A DNA stretch of 37,873 bases from DATKLX01 sp035542155 (GCA_035542155.1 DATKLX010000191.1:1-37873), one strand, 5' to 3'; shown: positions 1 to 8,861, counted from the stretch's first letter. A program made the numbers and translations. The notes: generated from the sequence alone by a model not told the origin.

Positions 1-964
1 TAATCAGATAGGTAGGCAGGCTGTCGAAGACCTTCTGGAGCTCACCAGCGCTGGAAGCCGTGTAATACTCTCCGCCGGTCGTGGCGGCAATTTGCTTGAG
101 GGTGGTCTCGTCGATCGCGGTGCGGAAGCGGCCGCGGCCAAAGCCTCCCCCGCCAAATCCGCCGGGTCCGCCGAAGAATCCTCCTCCGCCCCCCTGCTGG
201 AACTGGGGATCGATGGGGATCGAACCGTTGGCTGTGCCAAACCCGATTGTGTAGACGCGCACCCCCCGGTCTACGGCAAACTGAGCGGCATCCAGGGGTG
301 AGGGGCCGGCGTTGCTGACCCCGTCGGTGAGCAGGACGATAATATCCGGCGCATAAACGCCCTTAGGCACCGGGTCCACCTGGATCTCTGATCCAGTACT
401 GTCTCTACTGGCGACGACATTTTTGTCCACATCGGCGATAGCGTCGATGGCCTCGAGAATCCCGCTACCAATCGCCGTCGCGCGGCCGGTCGTCAGGCTC
501 TCGATTGCAGATTCGAGCGCATCCTGGTCAGTTGTCGGCGGCTGGACCAGGTCGGCGAAACCAGAGAAAGCGACCACGCCGATCTGGGTGCTGGATTTCT
601 GGCGTTGAACGAAAGAGATCGCGGCGGCTTCCGCAGCAGCCAGGCGGGTGGGAGGAATATCGGCCGAGCGCATGCTTCCGGAGACGTCGATGCTGAGGAT
701 GATCGTTGTCTGGCTGGTGGGAATGCTGACGATCGTCGCCGGGCGGCCGAGGGCGAGGATCAGCGCAGTCAGCGCGAGGATAAACAGGGCAAAGGGAAGG
801 TGGCGGCGGAGAAAGGAATAGCGCGGCAGCGCTTCGCGGACCAGGGACAGGCTCGAATAGCGCAGCGCGAACTTGCGCCGCCGGCGCAGCGCCCAGATAT
901 AGATCCCAATCAAGAGGGGGATCAAACCCAACAATGGATAAAAACCAGGCCAAAGTAAGGTCAT
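1..964 (-). CDS. vWA-domain membrane protein (BatA/BatB-like), C-terminus outside the window
   Basis: Reading from ATG at 964 gives at least 321 residues that run off the window start. Two hydrophobic segments (about residues 5-26 and 57-73) flank an Arg-rich loop, and a von Willebrand factor A domain follows. It has the MIDAS motif DVSGS at 93-97 and the second metal-site stretch LLTDG. A Gly/Phe-rich insertion (about residues 262-288) precedes the last vWA strands. GGAGG lies 6 nt upstream of the ATG. It follows a paralogous vWA gene by 28 nt in the moxR-DUF58-vWA operon. In this family vWA proteins are membrane-anchored partners of MoxR ATPases, probably acting in assembly or stress response. 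The target here is unknown. The missing C-terminus normally holds another membrane helix. Confidence 0.9.
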   Translation of the reverse strand, partial: MTLLWPGFYPLLGLIPLLIGIYIWALRRRRKFALRYSSLSLVREALPRYSFLRRHLPFALFILALTALILALGRPATIVSIPTSQTTIILSIDVSGSMRSADIPPTRLAAAEAAAISFVQRQKSSTQIGVVAFSGFADLVQPPTTDQDALESAIESLTTGRATAIGSGILEAIDAIADVDKNVVASRDSTGSEIQVDPVPKGVYAPDIIVLLTDGVSNAGPSPLDAAQFAVDRGVRVYTIGFGTANGSIPIDPQFQQGGGGGFFGGPGGFGGGGFGRGRFRTAIDETTLKQIAATTGGEYYTASSAGELQKVFDSLPTYLI

Positions 965-992
965 GGATTACCTCCGACACCCCTGGTTGGTT

Positions 993-2003
993 TCATGGCA
1001 GACGGCTGAACCAGAGGAGAGAAAAAACCCCACCGATCATCAGCGCCAGGATGCTGGCGCCCGCGAACAGCGATGTGACCTCCAATTTCTCGGGCTTGAG
1101 GATCAGCTCGGGATCCAGGTGATCGTAAATCGAATGTAGCTCCTGGCCGGTTTGAGCGTTAAAATATTCACCGTCAGTGATCTGGGCGATCTGCTGCAGC
1201 GTCGCCTCATCTAGTTGGGTGTGGACTGTGAAGCCGTTGACGTGGAGGGTGGTACCTGCCGGGCTGCCAATCCCAACCGTATAGATACGCACGCCACGGT
1301 CGGCGGCGGTCTTTGCCTCCCCGAATGGATCGGGGTTTTCGTTGTTATCGCCGTCGCTGAGCATAATAATGACTGCCGAGGTGTACGTTCCCTTGGGGAC
1401 AGGTGTGGGGGAAGCAGTGGGCTGAGGAGTTAGGTTGCTATAGAGGTGAGACACCTGACCTTTCCCCACGGCGATGGCATTGAGAGAAGCCTGGATGCCG
1501 TGGCCGACCGAAGTCCCGCGCTGTGGGGTGAGCCGCTCGATAGCCGCCAGGATCGACTGCTGGTCGTTGGTGGGCGATTGCACCGAATAACCACTGTCGC
1601 TGAAACCGACGACGCCGATCTGGACGGTTGTGGGCTGGCGTTGAACGAAATCGCGGGCGGCGGCTTTGGCGGCCTCCAATCGGGTTGGCTTCATATCATC
1701 GGCGGCCATGCTGCCCGAGACGTCAAAGGCCAGGATCACCGTGCCCTCGATTTTCGGCAGGTTGACGTTGGTCTGCGGGCGGGCTATGGCGACCAGGAGG
1801 ATCGTCAATCCGGTGAGAAAGAAGAGGGGTGGAATGTGGCGGCGGATTCCCGGTTGTTTCATCATACCTGCATTCTGACCCATTCCCAAGGAAGCAAACT
1901 GGTTGGCCATGCGCTGGCGGCGCCGCTGCAGAGAGACATATTGGATGATCAACAGGGGAACCAGGATCAATGTGAAAAGCATCAACGGCCAGATGAAGGT
2001 CAT
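993..2003 (-). CDS. vWA-domain membrane protein (BatA-like)
   Basis: This 336-residue protein has an N-terminal membrane helix (about 5-22), a basic loop, a second helix (about 58-75), a vWA domain with MIDAS DVSGS at 94-98 and LSDGDN, and a C-terminal helix (about 311-332) ending in SLLWFSRLP. That is the typical BatA layout: two N-terminal helices, an extracytoplasmic vWA domain and a C-terminal anchor. A short Pro/Thr-rich insertion (PQPTASPTPVP) sits in the vWA domain. It lies 11 nt after the DUF58 gene and 28 nt before a paralogue, so the two vWA genes look like a tandem duplication. The role as a MoxR partner is inferred from the operon. Confidence 0.92.
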   Translation of the reverse strand: MTFIWPLMLFTLILVPLLIIQYVSLQRRRQRMANQFASLGMGQNAGMMKQPGIRRHIPPLFFLTGLTILLVAIARPQTNVNLPKIEGTVILAFDVSGSMAADDMKPTRLEAAKAAARDFVQRQPTTVQIGVVGFSDSGYSVQSPTNDQQSILAAIERLTPQRGTSVGHGIQASLNAIAVGKGQVSHLYSNLTPQPTASPTPVPKGTYTSAVIIMLSDGDNNENPDPFGEAKTAADRGVRIYTVGIGSPAGTTLHVNGFTVHTQLDEATLQQIAQITDGEYFNAQTGQELHSIYDHLDPELILKPEKLEVTSLFAGASILALMIGGVFSLLWFSRLP

Positions 2004-2014
2004 TTTTCTCCCGG

Positions 2015-2917
2015 TTATCCTTTCCGGCGCTGCTGGCGCAGGGTCGCAAAACGGACGATCGCCCGGACGAGATCTTCTTCGGTCGAGAGCGAGAGTGCAT
2101 CGACCCCGGCGCAGTTCAATGCCTCGATCATCTGGGCCTCACGCCGCCGGGCGGCTTCTTCGAAGCGAGCCCGGAAGCGCCGGTCGTGGGTATCTACGTA
2201 CACCTGCTCGCCTGTTTCAGCGTCTTCCATGACCACCAATCCAACATCGGGCAGCTCCCGCTCGCGCGGGTCCCAGAGGCGGATGGCGAGGACTTCGTGG
2301 CGGCGGTTGAGCAGGCTCATGGGGCGATCCCAACCGGGCACGCTGATGAAGTCGGAGATAACGAAAACAAGCGATCGCTGCTTGATCGTGTTCAGCCCGG
2401 CTTCGAGCATCACCGACAGGTCCGTGAAGGGAGAGCGCGGAAGCTGTGGCTGGTTGAGCAAATCGTTGATCAGGCGGAGGACCTGGATGCGCCCCCCTCG
2501 GGCCGGAACCATGCGCTCGATCTGGCTGGCATAGAATATTGCGCCGACCCGGTTGCCATGGCGGGTCAGCAGGCGTGCGATGACGGTGACAAAATCGATC
2601 AGGATGCTGCGCTTGACGTGATCCGCGACGCCAAAATCGACGGAAGGGCTCAGGTCGAGCAAAAACCAGGCGGTGATCTCGCGATCTTCCATGTACTGGC
2701 GGACGTAGGGCGCGTCCATCCGCGCGGTCACGTTCCAGTCGATGTAGCGAATATCGTCCCCGGGCTGGTATTCGCGCAGGTCGGCAAAATCAACCCCATA
2801 GCCGTAGAACAGGCTACGGTAGTCGCCCTGGAGCAGACCGTCGAGCCGGCGGATGACCTTCCAGTCGAGGCGCTGGAGGATACGCTCAGGTGTTTGCGCT
2901 GACTTTGGAATGCTCAT
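2015..2917 (-). CDS. DUF58 domain protein, MoxR-operon partner
   Basis: The protein has 300 residues. The DUF58 signature is clear: a GxYRSLFYGYG-type stretch, LREYQPGDDIRYIDWN, then ARMDAPYVRQYMEDRE and a vWA-like strand FLLDLSPSVDFG. The C-terminal half carries VISDF, matching the degenerate vWA fold usual for DUF58 proteins. No membrane helix is seen, so this is the short soluble type. The ATG at 2917 overlaps the end of moxR by 32 nt, which suggests translational coupling. DUF58 proteins almost always accompany MoxR ATPases, but their biochemical role is not settled. The identity is firm and the function is inferred. Confidence 0.92.
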   Translation of the reverse strand: MSIPKSAQTPERILQRLDWKVIRRLDGLLQGDYRSLFYGYGVDFADLREYQPGDDIRYIDWNVTARMDAPYVRQYMEDREITAWFLLDLSPSVDFGVADHVKRSILIDFVTVIARLLTRHGNRVGAIFYASQIERMVPARGGRIQVLRLINDLLNQPQLPRSPFTDLSVMLEAGLNTIKQRSLVFVISDFISVPGWDRPMSLLNRRHEVLAIRLWDPRERELPDVGLVVMEDAETGEQVYVDTHDRRFRARFEEAARRREAQMIEALNCAGVDALSLSTEEDLVRAIVRFATLRQQRRKG

Positions 2918-3893
2918 GCAAAGGCACCACCGGGATGGGGATTCTTTCGAGTATCTTCTTCAAGAGATCGTCGCTGCTCACATTATCGGAAAGGGCCTCG
3001 TAGGAGAGGACCAGCCTGTGGCGGATCACATCGAGAGCCATGTCGAGAACGTCTTGAGGCAGCACGTAATCTCGCCCGCGGACGAAAGCCAGCGCGCGAG
3101 CGGTCAGGATCAGGTTGATCGAAGCACGCGGGCTGGCCCCGAACATGATGTAATGCTGCAACTCTTTCAGGCCAAAGTCCGCCGGGCGGCGGGTGGCGGT
3201 TACCATGCGAACGGCGTATTCGATGAGAGCGGGGTCGACGAATACCTGATCGGTTTGTTTTTGCAGATCGACCAACTGTTCCGTGGTCAGCACCTTCTGG
3301 ACCTCCTGGAGGTAGCCGGTCATCCGTTCGACGATGACGAACTCCTCGGTTGAGGTGGGGTAGCCGACCAGAACTTTGAGCATGAAGCGGTCTACCTGGG
3401 CCTCGGGGAGTGGGTAGGTGCCTTCGGTCTCGATGGGGTTCTGGGTTGCCAGGACGAGGAAGGGATTGGGAACTTTGTGGGTCTCACGGCCAATCGTCAC
3501 CTGGCGCTCCTGCATCACCTCGAGCAAGGCGCTCTGGACCTTGGCCGGGGCGCGATTGATCTCATCGGCCAGGAGGAGATTGGTAAAAACCGGGCCGAGA
3601 GATGTGTTGAACTCTCCAGTTTTCTGGTTGAAGATACGCGTGCCAACCAGATCTGCTGGGACCAGGTCTGGGGTAAACTGGATGCGTTTAAACTCCCCGC
3701 CGATCGATTCAGCCAGGGTCTTGATCGCCATGGTCTTGGCCAGGCCGGGCACGCCTTCGACCAGGATGTGTCCGCGGGCGAGCAAGGCGACGACCATACG
3801 TTCCAGAAGATGATCCTGCCCGACGATGACCTTCTTGACTTCGTACAGCACGCGTTCCATTGGCCCGTGTTCAGGCCGTTTGCTTTGATCCAT
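2886..3893 (-). CDS. MoxR-family AAA+ ATPase
   Basis: This 335-residue AAA_3 (MoxR) ATPase has Walker A GVPGLAKT at 47-54, Walker B LLLADE at 106-111 followed by INRAPAKVQ, and sensor-1 region ATQNP. The C-terminal lid domain carries the family stretch SPRAS and YVLPQDV. Members of the family act as chaperone-like ATPases that insert cofactors or remodel complexes together with vWA proteins. It is the first gene of a moxR-DUF58-vWA-vWA operon reading left. The upstream protease gene, on the same strand, ends 56 nt before its start and may be co-transcribed. Length and motifs are normal. Confidence 0.95.
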   Translation of the reverse strand: MDQSKRPEHGPMERVLYEVKKVIVGQDHLLERMVVALLARGHILVEGVPGLAKTMAIKTLAESIGGEFKRIQFTPDLVPADLVGTRIFNQKTGEFNTSLGPVFTNLLLADEINRAPAKVQSALLEVMQERQVTIGRETHKVPNPFLVLATQNPIETEGTYPLPEAQVDRFMLKVLVGYPTSTEEFVIVERMTGYLQEVQKVLTTEQLVDLQKQTDQVFVDPALIEYAVRMVTATRRPADFGLKELQHYIMFGASPRASINLILTARALAFVRGRDYVLPQDVLDMALDVIRHRLVLSYEALSDNVSSDDLLKKILERIPIPVVPLHEHSKVSANT

Positions 3894-3949
3894 GATTACT
3901 CTCCCTATCTTTTCCAGACGGTTTCGGTTATTTGAGTGGTTTCTGAGGG

Positions 3950-4789
3950 CTAATCCGGAGGAGAGCCAATGGCTCCCCCGGCAATATCGATTGGCACGGC
4001 AAAGCCAATGCCGATGAAAACATCCTGCCCGGTGGGGTTGACGATCCCCTCGACGATGCCGATAACCTGCCCATAGCGGTTGAGCAGCGGGCCCCCAGAA
4101 TTGCCAGGGTTCACCGCTGTGTCGATCTGGATCAGGCCTTTCAGGCGCTGATCGCTGTTTGGTGGACGGAAGGAGCGGTCAAAACCGGAGATGATCCCCG
4201 CGCTCATCGAGTTGTACAGGCCAAAAGGATTGCCGACGACGTAGGCTTCATCGCCGATCTGCATGGATCGCGGGTTTCCCAGGACCGCCGGGACGAGGAC
4301 ACCGGGGAGCTTGTTCGAGTGCAGCACCGCGATATCGTTTTCGGGCTGTTTGTTGGTGATCTCGGCAGTGGCCTTGGTGCCATCTGCGAATGTAAGGTCG
4401 ATTTCGGTAGCTCCGGAGACCACATGCAGGCTGGTGAGAATGTCGCCGCGATCGGTGATCACCACACCGGTCCCCAGCGCGTCCTCTTCCTTCCCATCCT
4501 TATCTTTTCCCCTGGTTTGAATCAGGACCAGCGAGGGCTGGATGATCTGGTACACTTGCGAGGAGAAGGACGGCGGAGGGGTGGCCGAGGCCATGGCCGA
4601 AGCCACGGTTTGGCTGACCTCCTGGGCTGTGATTTGATGCGGGTGGGGAAAGGCATAATTGTAGATCAGCAGGGCAACCAGTGCGGCCAGTATCCCCCCG
4701 AAGAAGGGGATGGACCGGCGCAGGGCGCTGCCAACGCTGTGAAGCCGGCCACGCCACAGCTCCGCGCGTGTGATTTCAGGCTCGTTCAT
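3950..4789 (-). CDS. Membrane-anchored trypsin-like serine protease (HtrA/DegP family) without PDZ domain
   Basis: From ATG 4789 the protein has 279 residues. A basic N-terminus and a single membrane helix (about 31-46) place the protease domain outside the cytoplasm. The catalytic triad is visible: His122 in LTSLHVV, Asp152 in ENDIAVLH and Ser231 in GNSGGPLL. The protein stops 6-8 residues after the last barrel strand (GIGFAVPID), so the PDZ domain usual in DegP/HtrA is absent. Only 56 nt separate the stop from moxR, which leaves no room for a frameshifted PDZ. A TTG at 4834 would add 15 residues. I prefer the ATG because the extension has no family likeness, although neither start has a good ribosome-binding site. 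Confidence 0.85.
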   Translation of the reverse strand: MNEPEITRAELWRGRLHSVGSALRRSIPFFGGILAALVALLIYNYAFPHPHQITAQEVSQTVASAMASATPPPSFSSQVYQIIQPSLVLIQTRGKDKDGKEEDALGTGVVITDRGDILTSLHVVSGATEIDLTFADGTKATAEITNKQPENDIAVLHSNKLPGVLVPAVLGNPRSMQIGDEAYVVGNPFGLYNSMSAGIISGFDRSFRPPNSDQRLKGLIQIDTAVNPGNSGGPLLNRYGQVIGIVEGIVNPTGQDVFIGIGFAVPIDIAGGAIGSPPD

Positions 4790-4963
4790 ACGGACGTCTG
4801 GCAGAAGGTGTGTTGATGATAGGAGTGTAATCAACCTTTAACATGCAATTGAATACCCCTCCCGCGGCCCCTTTTTAAAACTACATAAAGATACCCAATA
4901 TACTCCAAATATCGATCCTTATCATTATAGATCCTTTTTATGAAATCCAGATGAACAAGGGGT

Positions 4964-5008
4964 AAAAAAATGGGGTAATTCTGCGTAGCGTCGTCCCGCA
5001 GAATTACC
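4964..5008 (-). terminator. Rho-independent terminator of the 5036-5986 gene
   Basis: A perfect 12-bp stem (4974-4985 with 4997-5008, ggtaattctgcg / cgcagaattacc) encloses an 11-nt loop. On the minus strand it is followed within 3 nt by seven T residues (plus-strand A run 4964-4970). It lies 27 nt beyond the stop of the minus-strand gene. Confidence 0.85.
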
Positions 5009-5035
5009 TTAATAAAAAGCAATCACGACCGGATT

Positions 5036-5986
5036 TTATCCCGCTGCCATGGGTCCAACTTCCTTCAACAAGGAATTTAATCCATCGGAAACGGATATAT
5101 TCTTCCGGCGCAGATCGACGGGCAAAAAGTGGTACCGGCCCTGGAAAAACCAGTAAAGGTGCGGGCTGATCGAGCCGGGTTCCCCCTCATAGGCTTCGAT
5201 CACCAGCGCAGTAAGCGCTCCCATGGTCGCGAGGATCCGCTCATCGTCGACCGGGCAGCAGATGACCGTACCCCGGTTGGGAACGGCGAACAAACAGCCG
5301 TGCTGGCCGATCACTTCGGGATGCCTGGACAGCACCAGGGTGTGGACAGAGGTGAATGGACTGCTTCCGGTCCAGACCTTCACCTCAATCGCTGGGGCCA
5401 GCTCGCGAGTAGACCGCTCGATCGGGGCCTGTTGGAAGGCATTTTCCAGGCTTATTTCGAATAATTCGGTTTTTTCTTTTCCCCAGGAGGCAGCCTCGGC
5501 CGGGGAGACCATCTGCAAATTGCCCGGTAAATCGAGCATCAGGACAGATGCCGTCTCTTCGAGGTCCACGCGATAGACCAGGTTCTCTTTGCCCACAGCG
5601 ATCAGCGTTCCGGTCGGCTGGAGGCAGATCGCCAGGAGGGGAGCAATTTGGGAAAAGTCCAGGTGTGCCGGGGTTTTGGTCGCCGCCAGGATCGCGGGTG
5701 AGGATTGAAAATAAGCCTCGATGGTCCCTCGCCACTGGCCCCGGTCCTGCCCGGCGCACTGGCGGGCCAGGACTTCCAAATCGATCCGGCTCCCATTTTC
5801 TCCCAGGTAGAGGGCATCGACCCGCAAAGTGAAATCGACTTGCCTCCGGCGGAGGTAAGCCAGGACCATATTCAAAAAATCAAAGTAATCGGAAGGGGAG
5901 AACAGGCTCTTCCAGCCGGGCACAAACTCTTCGGATGTGTCGGTGTGTTGTTCGCGAGGTAAGATCCAGTTGCGGAGGAAATCCAA
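5036..5986 (-). CDS. Protein of unknown function (316 aa)
   Basis: I do not recognise this protein with confidence. It is 316 residues long, soluble, with no signal peptide, membrane helix or catalytic motif that I can identify. The N-terminus (LRNWILPREQ) is followed by a helical stretch, a central strand-rich part, and a C-terminal part with FAVPNRGTVICCPVDD and PHLYWFFQGRYHFLPV. The second half faintly recalls DUF1444/YtpQ-type proteins, but this is only an impression. It has its own terminator just downstream and starts 40 nt after the ferredoxin-type gene on the same strand, so the two may be co-transcribed. The reading frame has good codon structure and no competing frame, so the gene itself is likely real. 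Confidence 0.7.
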   Translation of the reverse strand: MDFLRNWILPREQHTDTSEEFVPGWKSLFSPSDYFDFLNMVLAYLRRRQVDFTLRVDALYLGENGSRIDLEVLARQCAGQDRGQWRGTIEAYFQSSPAILAATKTPAHLDFSQIAPLLAICLQPTGTLIAVGKENLVYRVDLEETASVLMLDLPGNLQMVSPAEAASWGKEKTELFEISLENAFQQAPIERSTRELAPAIEVKVWTGSSPFTSVHTLVLSRHPEVIGQHGCLFAVPNRGTVICCPVDDERILATMGALTALVIEAYEGEPGSISPHLYWFFQGRYHFLPVDLRRKNISVSDGLNSLLKEVGPMAAG

Positions 5987-6026
5987 GGCTTACTCCTTTA
6001 TTGGGCTCTTGCGGGCTCTCACAACA

Positions 6027-7307
6027 TTATGGGCCAAAGCGGGCGATCAGAGTTTGTAAATAATGGGATTTGAACTGCTGGCTGGCCATCGCCTGCTGGA
6101 TGGGCAGCAGGCGCAGGATCACTCCCAGGACGGCGGCCAGGGCGCGGTGGTTCCACAACACGCGGTTGTCAAAGATCAGGTTCTGCAGGTTACCGCGCTC
6201 GATGGCCATCATCACCACCCGGTGGACGGAGTTGACCGGGGTGATCACCCGCTCGGGACGCGAGCGAAGAGCGAGGCTGTTTTTAGTGCACACCCGCACG
6301 CAGACCCCGCAGCCCAGGCACGTTTCTTCGCTCAGGCGAGCCTGCCGGCGGTTAGGGTGGTGCGGGTCGTTGGCTGAGACGAGAGTCATGGCTTCCACCG
6401 GGCAGGCATTGACGCATTTTCCGCAGCCGTTACAGCGCTCCAGGTCGACTGCCGGCAGGAAGTTGGTGGTGTGGATGGGGTTGAGCAGTCCGAATCTGCG
6501 TTGAGCGATCATCGCTTCGCAGCAGCAGCCGCAGCAGTTGCAGATGAAGTTGACCCCTTCCTGGACGTTCTCGCCGAACTGGACCAGGTTCTGGTCGTAG
6601 GCCTGCTGGAGCAGGTCCAGGCCTTCCTGAACGTCCACCGGGCGGGCATAGCCATGTCTGGTCAGCGATTCGGCGGTGGAATTGAAGGTCATACAGATGT
6701 CCATCGCTGCTGCGCAGGCCCGGCCCACGTGCTCCATTTTGTGCCGGCAATAGCAGATGCCCACGCCGCGGTGAGTCGCCGTACGGATGACCTCGTTGGC
6801 TCGTTCGTAGTCGAGCACGTGAAGGGAATTCTCGGCCAGAAGGGCCGGCTCGTTGACGAAAACCCGGCCGAGCTGGGTCTCACCGTTGACGAACAGGGCG
6901 CGGATAAACTCTTCCTCCACGTTGAGGTACTGGTAAAACAGCTCGCCGAGGAGATGCTGGTCGATGTCGCCGCGAGTGCGCATCATCGAAAATTCGAAGA
7001 ACCCCGCCATCGGCGGGGGCAGGGAGTAGATCGTCTCGCCGTCCCTTTCCACGTCGACCAGGATCGCCCGGCTGGCAAGCGTGTCCAATATCTTGCGTGC
7101 GGCGGTGAGATCGAGGTTCCATACCTCGCTGGCCTTGCGTGCGGTGAATGGCTTGATCGGCAGGAGGGCCATCAAGCGCGCCTCCTCCTCGCTGAACAGG
7201 ATCTGGAAGATTTTGTAAAGCGTCTCGGAAGGCGGCGCTCCCTGGGGAAAACGGTTCAACCGATCCACCAGCTCTGCGTAACCGGACTTCAAGGTTGTAT
7301 GAGACAT
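6027..7307 (-). CDS. Winged-helix/4Fe-4S ferredoxin-type protein with Cys-rich centre
   Basis: The protein has 426 residues. The first about 110 look like a winged-helix segment (FTARKASEVWNLDLTAARKILDTL, written in two parts: helix FTARKASEVWNL and recognition-like helix LTAARKILDTL), followed by a wing-like ETIYSLPPP. The middle carries C185, C187, C198 and C205, then a very dense cluster CNCCGCCC at 256-263. Two ferredoxin motifs follow: CNGCGKCVNACP (292-303) and CLGCGVCVRVC (330-340), the last with Thr instead of the usual Pro. The C-terminus is helical. Family relatives are annotated only as 4Fe-4S proteins. A redox or electron-transfer role is likely, and DNA binding is only suggested. 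AGGAA lies upstream of ATG 7307. Confidence 0.85.
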   Translation of the reverse strand: MSHTTLKSGYAELVDRLNRFPQGAPPSETLYKIFQILFSEEEARLMALLPIKPFTARKASEVWNLDLTAARKILDTLASRAILVDVERDGETIYSLPPPMAGFFEFSMMRTRGDIDQHLLGELFYQYLNVEEEFIRALFVNGETQLGRVFVNEPALLAENSLHVLDYERANEVIRTATHRGVGICYCRHKMEHVGRACAAAMDICMTFNSTAESLTRHGYARPVDVQEGLDLLQQAYDQNLVQFGENVQEGVNFICNCCGCCCEAMIAQRRFGLLNPIHTTNFLPAVDLERCNGCGKCVNACPVEAMTLVSANDPHHPNRRQARLSEETCLGCGVCVRVCTKNSLALRSRPERVITPVNSVHRVVMMAIERGNLQNLIFDNRVLWNHRALAAVLGVILRLLPIQQAMASQQFKSHYLQTLIARFGP

Positions 7308-7470
7308 TTGGATTCCTGGAATCGAGATTGGAAAGCAACCTGTAAAACTGGCTACCCTTCGAGTATATCATGACCCTTTCGGATGGATCATTCTTGTCTG
7401 ATTGGGAATCGCCGTAGAAGAGATCTCTCCTTCGACGAGGCTAGATCCCGAACATGATTTTTTCCAGCCA

Positions 7471-7498
7471 TTGTAAAATCGTATTATCGTATTATAGT
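7471..7498 (+). promoter_or_regulatory. Possible sigma-70 promoter for the MgtC-family gene
   Basis: TTGTAA (7471-7476) and TATAGT (7493-7498) are spaced by 16 nt, in the divergent gap before the gene at 7521. A short direct repeat cgtattat overlaps the spacer. The leader would be only about 15 nt, just enough for the ribosome-binding site. Confidence 0.35.
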
Positions 7499-7520
7499 AG
7501 CGCTTTTGGAGCGGAGAAAA

Positions 7521-8153
7521 ATGGTCATCACACCCGATGAAATCCTGAAGATAGGTTTTGCAATACTGATCGGCGGTGTACTTGGCCTGGAACGCGATCT
7601 GAGCCACAAATCGGCGGGATTCCGGACGATCATTCTGATCTGTATCGGGTCGACGATAGCTACCATCATGGACAGCCGCTTTAATGCTGCGGGCCGCATC
7701 ACGGCCAACGTGCTTACTGGGGTCGGTTTTATTGGCGCGGGATCGATCTTGCATGACCAGGTGCGGATCCGGGGTCTGACGACCGCTGCACTGGTTTGGG
7801 CGGCAGCCACGGTCGGAATCATAATCGGGTCCGGGAACTACCTGTTCGCCGGGATAGCCGGCGGCCTGATCCTGATCGTGATGACCGTGTTCAACCGGTT
7901 GGAGGATCTATTAACGCAACGGTACGACCGCCGATCCTATGTCATCACCCTTTCCAGGGATTCAGATAAACAAGATCTGCAAGATATGAGAGAGAAAATG
8001 GGAAGCTGCAGCCTGCGCGTATTTTCCAGCCAGCGGATGAAACGGGGGGATAAGATCTACCTCACGATCAATGCGGTGGGGCAGACCACCAACCAGGAAC
8101 GTTTCGTGGATGAGGCATTGAAAGACGAGAGGGTCGAAGAGATACAATGGTAA
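7521..8153 (+). CDS. MgtC/SapB-family membrane protein
   Basis: From ATG 7521 the protein has 210 residues. The first about 120 form four or five membrane helices with MgtC family features: GGVLGLERDLSHKSAGFRT, then NVLTGVGFIGAGSI and LTTAALVWAAATVGI. The C-terminal 75 residues form a soluble ACT-like domain, as in longer MgtC proteins. The family is linked to growth in low Mg2+ and to membrane ATP synthase or K+ regulation in pathogens. In environmental bacteria the role is open. The alternative TTG at 7506 adds five residues, but the ATG has ggagcggag properly spaced. The upstream neighbour is divergent and the gene probably stands alone or with the next one. Confidence 0.9.
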   Translation: MVITPDEILKIGFAILIGGVLGLERDLSHKSAGFRTIILICIGSTIATIMDSRFNAAGRITANVLTGVGFIGAGSILHDQVRIRGLTTAALVWAAATVGIIIGSGNYLFAGIAGGLILIVMTVFNRLEDLLTQRYDRRSYVITLSRDSDKQDLQDMREKMGSCSLRVFSSQRMKRGDKIYLTINAVGQTTNQERFVDEALKDERVEEIQW

Positions 8154-8222
8154 AGTGAAAATGAGCCTTCATCGGATCATTTATGACGAATCGAAACTAT
8201 CTGGGTAATCAAGAGGATCGGA

Positions 8223-8774
8223 ATGTCGCATCCTGGAGCAGTTTTTCTGGCTGGCAGCCTGATTTTGATCTGGATCTCGCGGGCGTCGCTGGCGCATCCC
8301 GGGTCGCACGGCTTCTACCGTTTTTTTGCCTGGGAGGCGATTCTGGCACTATTTCTAATGAATAGGGGCTTCTGGTTCCGCGATCCTTTTGCCTGGTACC
8401 AGCTCATTTCCTGGCTGTTCCTGCTGGTTGCGCTGTTCCTGGTGATCCATGGGATCTGGCTGCTTCGGCAACGAGGCGTCCAGGATGCGGCTCGCTCCGA
8501 TGCGCCGCTGCTTGAATTCGAAAAGACCACCGTTCTGGTTACCCAAGGGGCTTATCGATATATCCGCCATCCACTGTACAGCTCATTGTTCTTCCTAACC
8601 TGGGGGATTTTCTTCAAATTGCCATCGCTTTGGGGAGCGCTTCTGGCCCTGATCGCTACCGCTTTGCTGGTAGCGACAGCTCGAGCGGAAGAGCGAGAAG
8701 ATCTTAATTTCTTTGGAGCGCCATACCGCGAATACATGCGCCGGACGAAGATGTTCATCCCTTATCTATTCTGA
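8223..8774 (+). CDS. Isoprenylcysteine carboxyl methyltransferase (ICMT)-like integral membrane protein
   Basis: This 183-residue protein has four or five membrane helices. The C-terminal half shows the family pattern: GAYRYIRHPLYSSLFF (with the RHPxY motif), then a helix, and EEREDLNFFGAPYREYMRRT, ending FIPYLF. This is the S-adenosylmethionine-binding region shared by ICMT and the related methyltransferase-fold membrane proteins (PEMT, NnrU and similar). The substrate is unknown, since bacteria lack prenylated CaaX proteins, so the name gives a family only. gaggatcgga precedes ATG 8223. It follows the MgtC-family gene by 69 nt on the same strand. Confidence 0.85.
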   Translation: MSHPGAVFLAGSLILIWISRASLAHPGSHGFYRFFAWEAILALFLMNRGFWFRDPFAWYQLISWLFLLVALFLVIHGIWLLRQRGVQDAARSDAPLLEFEKTTVLVTQGAYRYIRHPLYSSLFFLTWGIFFKLPSLWGALLALIATALLVATARAEEREDLNFFGAPYREYMRRTKMFIPYLF

Positions 8775-8861
8775 ACGAGATCAACCCATTCGAGCCATGA
8801 TCCAGAGAATAACGCTGATCTTAACCGCCCCATTACCCAGGAGCGGGTAAACGTTGGGGTT

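Noticed and set aside
1446..2534. 362-codon plus-strand frame
   Set aside because: It is antisense to the vWA and DUF58 genes, with no domain likeness.
4831..5022. 63-codon minus-strand frame
   Set aside because: It covers the terminator of the 5036 gene and is AT-rich intergenic sequence with no likeness to any protein.
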